This document shows, one piece after another, positions 57,017 through 64,000 of a stretch of DNA of 64,000 bases (position 1 is the first letter of the stretch; every line of letters begins with the position of its first letter). The notes under the pieces are model-generated. The model did no database searches and was not told the DNA's origin. It worked only from the letters and a program-made list of their open reading frames with translations. The position numbers were made by a program, and so were the translations under genes. Source of the stretch: Axinella damicornis (lineage: Eukaryota > Porifera > Demospongiae > Axinellida > Axinellidae); contig OZ007518.1 of NCBI GenBank assembly GCA_963931865.1, positions 10,369,052-10,433,051 of the forward strand. Direction: 5' to 3'.

Positions 57017-57922
57017 ATGCGTCTTCTGCTGCTTGCTCTTCTTCACCTCCTGGCGGTACGCCTGCAGGAAGCCCTGGCACTAGATGGGTGAGATGAAGGA
57101 GGGTGATCGTATTGTCATAGATAGTATAATGCATTTTATGTGTATGGATGTATTCTAGATATCCTTATCGTGACCCATATGCCATGGCGCCACGGTGTGG
57201 AGTGTCATATAATGGCAAGAAAGTATATCTTACATGATGTATACTAAAGGAATTCCCAATAGCAACAAAGTGGGGTCAGACGACGAAGGAACAAAGATAA
57301 TTATATTCAGGACTGTACAAAGACTCTGTATGGATGTTTAGCCAATCAATGGACTGATAAGAGGCTGACCGTACACCCAAACAACTGCAGCACAAACTGC
57401 TTTCCGTATTGCAATCGCAAGTCCTTGTCTGTACTGGCCTCCTCCCTTCTCTTCAGGTTGCAGGACACGGCCGAGGACATCAGCAACACTCTACACACCC
57501 TCTTCCAGCAGGAGACAAACTTCACCGTCCTGCAGGACGTAAATAGTGCATCCCATTTTGATGTCCTTTAGGACAGGACTATTCAGGACATGAAGAGTGT
57601 CTCCCCCTCCCCCTACAGACCTACGCTGGCCTCTTTGCCAATGGGAGTGTGAGGAGAGTGGAGGGGGATGAGGTGACCCAAAACATTGCCGACACACTCG
57701 CGGATGATTTTCAACAACTGAGGATATCTCTGCAGGTGAAGGATCACTTGAGCAGCTGTGCATGCTCTGAGTCTCTAACGGTAGATCATGAACACAATTC
57801 TAGCTAACTGTGTCTTAACTCTGAGGTGCACCCTCTGCATGGTGACCAATGGTAGTGTTGCTGCCATAGCAACATAACCTGGAGCCTCATAGCCTCATTG
57901 GGCACACTGTTGTGCACTATCC

Positions 57923-57962
<40 letters not shown>

Positions 57963-60900
57963 ACCCCACCCTCCCTTATGATTTACATCACATGCTGATA
58001 CTACCTCCAGCAATCTCTGGAGTGCGCTGAGTCTCAGTACTCGATCCACCGCAACACGGGCTGTTGTTCGGACGCTTGTACCAGAGGGCAGTCATTCAAC
58101 CGTGATGCTTGCAATGACGTGTGCAGCAGTGACAACGTTGGGAGCTACCACAGGACTCAGTACCGGTGGAGTGGAGATGATCGTTCTTTGCAACTGGAAT
58201 CGGACTTCAGTTCTGCATTTTGTCGTGATGTCACTCTGAATGAGTCTGCAGTACAGATCCCTGTGAACATCTACGAGCAAGGTTGTGTGTTAAGGTTAAG
58301 TCTTTAGCTGCTGATTTCTACGTGCAAGGTTGTGTGTTAAGGTTAAGTTAATAACCCTTTAGCTGCTGATTTCTACGAGCAGGGTTGTGGGTTGTGTGTT
58401 AAGGTTAAGTTAATAACCCTTTAGCTGCTGATTTCTACGTGTAAGGTTGTGTGTTTAACGGCTGATTTCTACAAGCGGGGTTGTATGTTCAGGTTGAGCG
58501 TCCCCTATTGTTATTGCTGGTCTGTTGAACTGCCTTCAGTTGTTAGCTGGAAGCTAAATTTCCTGGTCTCTGTCTGCACATGATGGAGCCCATAGATGAC
58601 AGGATAGTATCTCCAAAGGTGTTGTACTACAAGTGTCATCTACTAATCTAGTAATCTCTAGTAATCTCTAGTAAACTCCACTAATGACAATGACGATTGT
58701 TATGCCTTTACTCAACACACTAAAATTCTGTTGGAATTGGTCTGCATTCATTTGTCTGTCACTGCAGACCCCAGTGTGCTATGCTTTGTCCAGTGGACGG
58801 GAAACCTCACAACCCACTTCCGAGACGAGTGGGACGCGATGGGCGGGAGGGTCTCATTCCAGTACATTGGTAGCAGCACAGGGATCTTGAGATTCTACCC
58901 TGGTACGCTGCGATGACGTCACTTTAAAGTTTAATGACCATGCTAACGAGTGTTGTGGTAATTATGTGGTCGTCTCAGCTACTGAGATCATGGAGGATCG
59001 TAAAGATACCACAAGTGTATTATTAGTATATGAGCTGGGTGTGGTGGTGTAGTCAGTGCTAGCATGGGTGTGGCCAGGGTGAGCATGGGTATAGTTGTGG
59101 GTGTGACCAGCATAGTTGTGGGTGTGGTCAGTGTGAGTTGGTATAGACTGTGAGTTTCAATCCCTTTGTGATTGCTCTATCCCAGCATCTGAGTGGTTGC
59201 TTTTGAATCGATGTGATCGCTGTCTCGAGATCTACCCTCCCGTGGACACATACGATGTTCGGAGCCGACCATGGTAGGGTGGATGTGAGGGGAGGGTGGG
59301 GAGTGTGAGTACAGAAGGAAGGTCGGGTGTGTGGAGGAGGGGGAGGATGGAGTGTGAGGAGTGAGGGAGACGGTGTGGGGATAGTGAAGGGGAGGTTGGG
59401 GTGTGAGGAGGTTGGTGTGTGAGGAGTGAAGGGTATTATTGTCACTAGGATATCCACTTGTGTGTACAGGTACGTAAACACTGTCCCTGGAACAAAGCTG
59501 ATTGTGATCCTCCTCGATATGTGAGTTATCCTGTTCCATAAAACTAGTGTAGTTTTCTGAACTTGAAACGTTGGAACTCAACCTTCCTATTAAATGGTAA
59601 TCTTCTGCTAATCATAAGCCATACAACGTTGCTTAGAGCACCCTCTCCCTCCCTTCCCTTTCCTCACCCCTCCCTCCCTCCCCCTCCTATTCTCTCCTCC
59701 CCTCTTCTCTCTCCACTCTGACAGGAGTGGAAGCATGGCTGGCTTTCGTTCCCTGCTCGCCAGGTCTGCCGTGGTTGAGCTGCTGAAGTCTCTCACTCAA
59801 AACGATTACTTCCAGATCATCCTAGTGAGCCCATCAGATCATGTGACTATCATGTGACTGTCACATGTGATACAATGTCCCACAGGTTAATGACAATAAC
59901 AGAGATCTTAACTGCTTTCCTGGCAAAACACGTGCCTCACCAGAAAATATCCTGGTAAGTTTTCACTCAGTTGGCTTCACTCAAGGTGTCTCCCCCACCC
60001 ACACACCCACCCACCCACACACACTCACACCCACACCCACCCACACACACCCACACACACTCACACCCACCCACACACACACACACATGTAGCACATATG
60101 TACAGTGTACGCTTCCTCCTCCCTCTCCTCTCAGCTGGTCAACACTGTTATAGCGAACACAAATGACACGCGCACTCGGGCAAAGTTTGGGCCAGCTCTG
60201 GAGAAGGCCTTCCAGGTGTTCTCCAACAGTTCCGAGTGTCACAAAATACTGGCCATCTTCACCGATGGAGACGAAGTCACTGCAAGCACTTTGGAATCAC
60301 TCAATGCCAATCAAGAGGTAGACCGCTTGGTGTTCACTGTTTGCACCAGCTTCTGTGGTCCCCAATGATGGATAGTCTTATTCCTCCATTCCTGGATGGC
60401 CTACAGTCACTGTCTGATTCCATTCCAGGATGGTTGTTGTCCTGCAGTCACTGTCTGATTCCATTCCTGGATGATTGTTGTCCTGCAGTCACTGTCTGAT
60501 TCCATTCCTGGATGATTGTTGTCCTACAGTCACTGTCTGATTCCATTCCTGGATGGCCTACAGTCACTGTCTGATTCCATTCCTGGATGGCCTACAGTCA
60601 CTGTCTGATTCCATTCCTGGATGGTTGTTGTCCTACAGTCACTGTCTGATTCCATTCCTGGATGGTTGTTGTCCTACAGTCACTGTCTGATTCCATTCCT
60701 GGATGGTTATTGTCCTATAGTCACCGTCTGAAATCATTTTCTCTCCAGGTTAGGGTGTTCACTTATTTGATTGGTCGAGGAAGAACTGGGACAGTCTTGG
60801 GGTCCATTGCATGCAGCAATCGAGGTACAGACGTATTGACTATACCGAAGTCATCCATGGCCAAAATTCTCTTATGCACCACACACACACACATTCATTC

Positions 60901-60974
60901 CGAATGCATCAGGCAGGATGAGTCATATTCAAGAGTACAGTGACATCGTGCCCAAAACCAGAGTGAGTCTATAG
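57017..60974 (+). CDS. Secreted/membrane VWA_N-VWA protein, alpha2delta-like
   Basis: Exons: 57017-57087, 57457-57538, 57619-57735, 58011-58281, 58768-58902, 59186-59273, 59470-59520, 59725-59824, 59886-59954, 60135-60317, 60749-60824, 60913-60974 (or splicing on at 60962/60963). The start gives a signal peptide (MRLLLLALLHLLAVRLQEALA). A VWA_N-like part (NIADTLADDFQQLRIS, VPVNIYEQ-type end, RFYPASEWLLLNRCDRCLEI, YDVRSRPWYVNTVPG) leads to a VWA domain with the MIDAS DMSGSM split over two exons, then ILAIFTDGDEV and VRVFTYLIGRG. Order and the RSRPWY motif match voltage-gated calcium channel alpha2delta and related VWA/Cache proteins. Cache domains are not seen: the frame meets TAG at 60972-60974, or splices into sequence beyond what I could identify. 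Role in channel or adhesion is unproven. Confidence 0.8.
57926..57960. repeat. 35-bp poly-C
   Basis: Uninterrupted C run in the intron of the VWA gene, 50 bp before the acceptor of exon 4. Confidence 0.95.
58262..58490 (+). repeat. Tandem repeat duplicating the exon 4 donor
   Basis: Units of about 47-62 bp start with the end of exon 4 (CTACGAGCAAG|GTTGTGTG) and include its 5' splice site; equivalent donors fall near 58281, 58328, 58383 and 58445, with a fifth, more diverged unit near 58480. Units also share GTGTTAAGGTTAAGT and CCTTTAGCTGCTGATT. Confidence 0.8.
59278..59440 (+). repeat. G-rich tandem repeat
   Basis: GGAGGGTGGGGAGTGTGAG-type degenerate repeats in the VWA-gene intron after exon 6. 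Confidence 0.7.
60385..60735 (+). repeat. Tandem repeat of about 34-42 bp
   Basis: About eight units containing CACTGTCTGATTCCATTCCT and an acceptor-like TTGTCCTACAG; two unit types differ by the GATGGTTGTTGTC or GATGGCC block. In the intron before VWA exon 11. Confidence 0.85.
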
Positions 60975-61236
60975 CTGGTGTACGTTGTTTGGAAGTCCCT
61001 TGTCAACAAACATCTGAAGTCGCCCAATCAGAATTGAGGTGATGTCAGGTCGTGATTAGTCAGGGTTAAATTCAGTTTTGCTGAGGAGGGACTTGCAAGT
61101 ACCTACTGTATGAGTGCAAGGGCTGTAGGTCAAATATTGGCAAGGACCGCAAGCCAGAGGGTGAGTGCCAATATTATGACGTATTACTCATGCAATGACG
61201 CATTATGAGGTGCCAATAATCATGCTGGCATTGTGG

Positions 61237-61677
61237 TCAGTGCCATGTATTATACACTGGCATAGTTTCTCTTCCGAGGCTGTTGGGCGTCAATTGACAA
61301 CGTGCCAAGTTTAGTGCTACGATATACGTGCTTCGTACCGTGACAATGTCCACCGCAAATGTCCATGAAATACCATGCTGTTTTCTGTATGGCTCAAAAA
61401 TCAGTTGAACGACTTTAGCAAAAGCAGTCTTTGCATACAGCTCCTCCAGTTGCTCAAGGAGGGTAATTACACCATATATTATGGAGTTGAACGGACCGTT
61501 ACATTGGCCAGAGCAGACCGGGTTTAGCCTTCTCCAGACTAGATCTTGTGATGGAACGGCAGTAGCAGTAGCTTGCGTGCAATAGAATTGAGACATACAA
61601 TATAAATGTCGTGAATGATTCCAGTTCAAACGATCACAGACATCCTCATGATTCTGCAAATGAATTCTACAAGTCAT
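61237..61677 (-). CDS. Hypothetical single-exon ORF, 146 codons
   Basis: Open frame MTCRIHLQNHEDVCDRLNWN... with mixed, non-repetitive composition, between the VWA gene and TRAF-like F. I recognise no domain. It could be an exon or a fragment of an unknown repeat; there are no clear supporting signals. Confidence 0.2.
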   Translation of the reverse strand: MTCRIHLQNHEDVCDRLNWNHSRHLYCMSQFYCTQATATAVPSQDLVWRRLNPVCSGQCNGPFNSIIYGVITLLEQLEELYAKTAFAKVVQLIFEPYRKQHGISWTFAVDIVTVRSTYIVALNLARCQLTPNSLGRETMPVYNTWH

Positions 61678-61901
61678 GCAGAATATTTAGGGGGGGAAAA
61701 TCAACTGGGAAGAGAATAAATGTACAATAAAACAAGAATACAAAGACAAATGAAAAACAAGACAACATTTTAGTATGTTTTGGCTCGAGCTTTATTGAAC
61801 TATGGTTGCTCAAAGTGTATCAGTTAGCTAACAAACACTACGTCTGAGTCACACTAACTCTTATTAAGCACAAAGTAAGTCGGCAGCAAACATACTAGTC
61901 T

Positions 61902-64000
61902 CTAAATAGTGCGTGCCAGCCAGGGCTTCACTGGATCAGAGGTTTTAGTTGTAATTCGAAAGTAGAGGCAGTCATCCTTCAGGTATTGGCGGTTCTTTGC
62001 AGCATTGTGACCAAGTCGATCATGGGCAATGAAAGAAGAGTATCCATACCCTTTACTCCTCTCAGTATCAACCACCCTCCTGTTTCCTCCATCGTCCTTG
62101 TCTTCTGGATATTTAGTTGTATGCGTGAAGTGGTTCTTATCTTCCAGTTGGTTCAGCAGTGTGAAGGTGACCTCTCCCCTGAAGGGCCATGACAGGTTGT
62201 CATCGTTCTTCCCACGCATGAGGTAGGCAAACACTGAGATGTGAGTGTGTTTACCACGACCACTCCCATTGGCACCAACACGGATGCACATCCTGTAACC
62301 TCCAGGTTGGGTGTAGAATGGAGGGCTGTACCACCCCTTACCTCTACTCTTTTTCTTTTCAAATTGTGGCATACAAAGCACTTGAATCTGCTGTGCTCTG
62401 TTCAGCCTAGCAACAGTATCCATTGCAAGGTGCAGGTGTGACGTGCTGTCACTCTCGTGCTTTTCCATGTCTTTGCGGGGTCGTTTAACCTGACAGTCGA
62501 TATCTGCATACCTACAATCAATGACTTCGTTAGGGCACTCGTTACGATGCTTTCCAAGGTGGCGTCTGACAGGGGTGAGTCCACATTGGTTTGGGCAGGG
62601 GATTTCAATCTCAGGACAATCACCCTGGTGCTCAGTCATCATATAGTCATGCCTATCCACTAAATGACAGTGGGGGCATTCATACTTGCGCTTTGGACAT
62701 TCATTCTGGATATGGCTTCCTAAGTTGACTCGTAGGAGTTCTGTATTATCACAGTCATTTGGGCATTGTACGATAGCATAGGTGCAGGCTGTCAAGTGGT
62801 CTTCTAGGGATCGCAACTCACCCTCCCATTTGCAGCCTCTCTCATCATTATCACACTTGACCGCCAAGGCCTTGATGTCCCGCTCACCTACAAATAGCAA
62901 TGAGCTGTAATAAACACAATGGATAACAACAAGAGTGCACATGACATCATCGGCCGCTACAATGACAATGATGTCACCTTGCGCTCTTGATAGGGCCTAG
63001 GGAGTTTGTAGGTACACACACCACTACGCTCTAATTATGTATCCTTTCTACATCAAAAACCAGAGGAGGTTGGACATGGTCATGTGACCTACGTGCGTAG
63101 GCGAATTTATATGGAGGTTTACTATACTGAAGTGTGTTCTCGGTAGTCTTTACGAGTATCTCAACAAACTTGACATCATTCGAAAGCTCCAGTAGAGTAG
63201 ATTCCAAATATGCCGTCAACCCCTGGGTCACTAAGACTGAACAGCCTCTTGAAGGATCGGCCATATGCATGTGAGACGGCGGAGAAGCCAGCATCAAGAG
63301 ATGCTCCCGGTACTCCAACAGGAAGCCTTCCCAACTTCAACATACTCCTACTCGCCAACTGTAGCTTCATTTCTCATCGGCACTATACGTTAACGTTTAC
63401 CTTCAGTCCCAGGCCATACAGTTACTGACGTGCGAACTAGGCTGGTAAGGTTAGGAACGTAAAACACACAATTAGCACATAGTCACGTGCGCAAAAAATG
63501 TGTCCAACCTCCTCCAATACCAAAGGGTAGTCACTCCAATATGTGCCGTACTTAATTAGAGCTGCGACTGGGGTCAGAGCCTGTTAGCTTCGGTACCAGA
63601 CTATTTGCATGCGACAATAGTCTGGTACCGAGACTGTGACCGTCCACAAACTGCCTGTGACCACGCTGCTAAACTGCCAGTGATCCTGCAGGCCTGTGAC
63701 CGTCGCAAAAATCCACCGTGACTTTTGGTAGTATACGGAGTAATACGGTAAGCCACACCTACATCCGCCGTATGCAGCTCTAACCGCTTTACCGTGTCAC
63801 CGGATTATAGCACCAAGTGTTATCTATTCTGCGTACGTATGTACACCCTTACTCACTTCTTCGATCCTCGAAGACGTTTCCGATCTGTCTGCACGAAGGA
63901 CATGTGTTGGATGTTCGCGAATGGCGTTGTAGACAGCTTTGACAGTACACTCGTCCGCAGCAGATACGCTGGCGTGGCTCCTTTGCCACGAATGTACAGA
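61902..64000 (-). CDS. RING/TRAF-like protein F (5' end outside window)
   Basis: Exons 64000-63857 (partial) and 62887-61902, phase 1. Exon 1 gives the RING-like finger from its first Cys pair on (CTFVAKEPRQR, CCGRVYCQSC, CPSC). Exon 2 holds TRAF zinc fingers (CDNDERGCKWEGELRSLEDH, CPNDCDNTELLRVNLGSH, CPHCHLVDRHDYMMTEH, CPNQCGLTPVRRHLGKH), a short helix (MDTVARLNRAQQI) and a TRAF-C-like domain ([41 protein letters not shown]). Intron position is identical to that of protein E, and the sequence is closer to E than to A-D. The RING His is Arg (CCGRVYC). Confidence 0.88.
62888..63856 (-). other. Intron of TRAF-like F
   Basis: No gene recognised; small open frames here look like chance. Contains a palindrome at about 63590-63633 of the GGTACCAGACTA family (CGGTACCAGACTATT / AATAGTCTGGTACCG). 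Confidence 0.6.

Overview
This window is nuclear DNA of an invertebrate animal, most likely a sponge or another early-branching metazoan. The evidence is spliced genes with GT-AG introns, animal-type products (HDAC6 with a ubiquitin-binding zinc finger, CLN3/battenin, PXK, PTPDC1, a WDR49/64-type EF-hand/WD protein, an alpha2delta-like VWA protein), an expanded family of RING/TRAF-like proteins, compact gene spacing and many MITE-like elements. The species cannot be named from sequence alone.

Layout: 1-2789 (+) 3' end of a PXK-like gene; 3225-5840 (-) a proline racemase / trans-3-hydroxyproline dehydratase family gene, head-to-head with 6145-9345 (+) PTPDC1-like phosphatase; 11260-17308 (-) CLN3; 17712-28901 (-) an HDAC6-like gene with a single deacetylase domain, one intron of which carries a decayed endonuclease/reverse transcriptase retrotransposon (about 24740-28280, +); 29090-39598 (+) a 21-exon EF-hand/WD-repeat gene sharing a 188-bp divergent promoter with HDAC6; 40103-49829 (-) four intronless RING/TRAF genes, with a decayed copy of the WD-gene 3' exons between the third and fourth; 50399-56879 (-) a CYTH-domain gene whose introns contain two complete opposite-strand genes, a JmjC protein (51340-52780, +) and a two-exon RING/TRAF gene (53953-56047, +); 57017-60974 (+) a VWA_N/VWA protein; 61902-64000 (-) a sixth RING/TRAF gene cut by the window end.

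Exon models were built by hand from protein similarity to remembered families, GT-AG junctions and exact phase continuity. Most are internally consistent in phase; uncertain junctions are flagged. There is no operon-like organisation, but three head-to-head gene pairs lie within about 140-300 bp of each other, and perfect or near-perfect DR1 (nuclear-receptor type) sites sit in two of these promoters.

The most unusual features are structural. Several tandem repeats duplicate a working 5' splice site together with the end of its exon (32.5-33.2 kb, 33.7-34.1 kb, 58.3-58.5 kb). Simple repeats and polypyrimidine expansions sit flush against many splice sites. A family of hairpin (foldback) elements with a shared terminus is scattered through introns. 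The RING domains of all six TRAF-like genes lack the usual zinc-binding histidine. The proline-racemase-family protein carries two active-site cysteines where the human orthologue has Cys/Thr.
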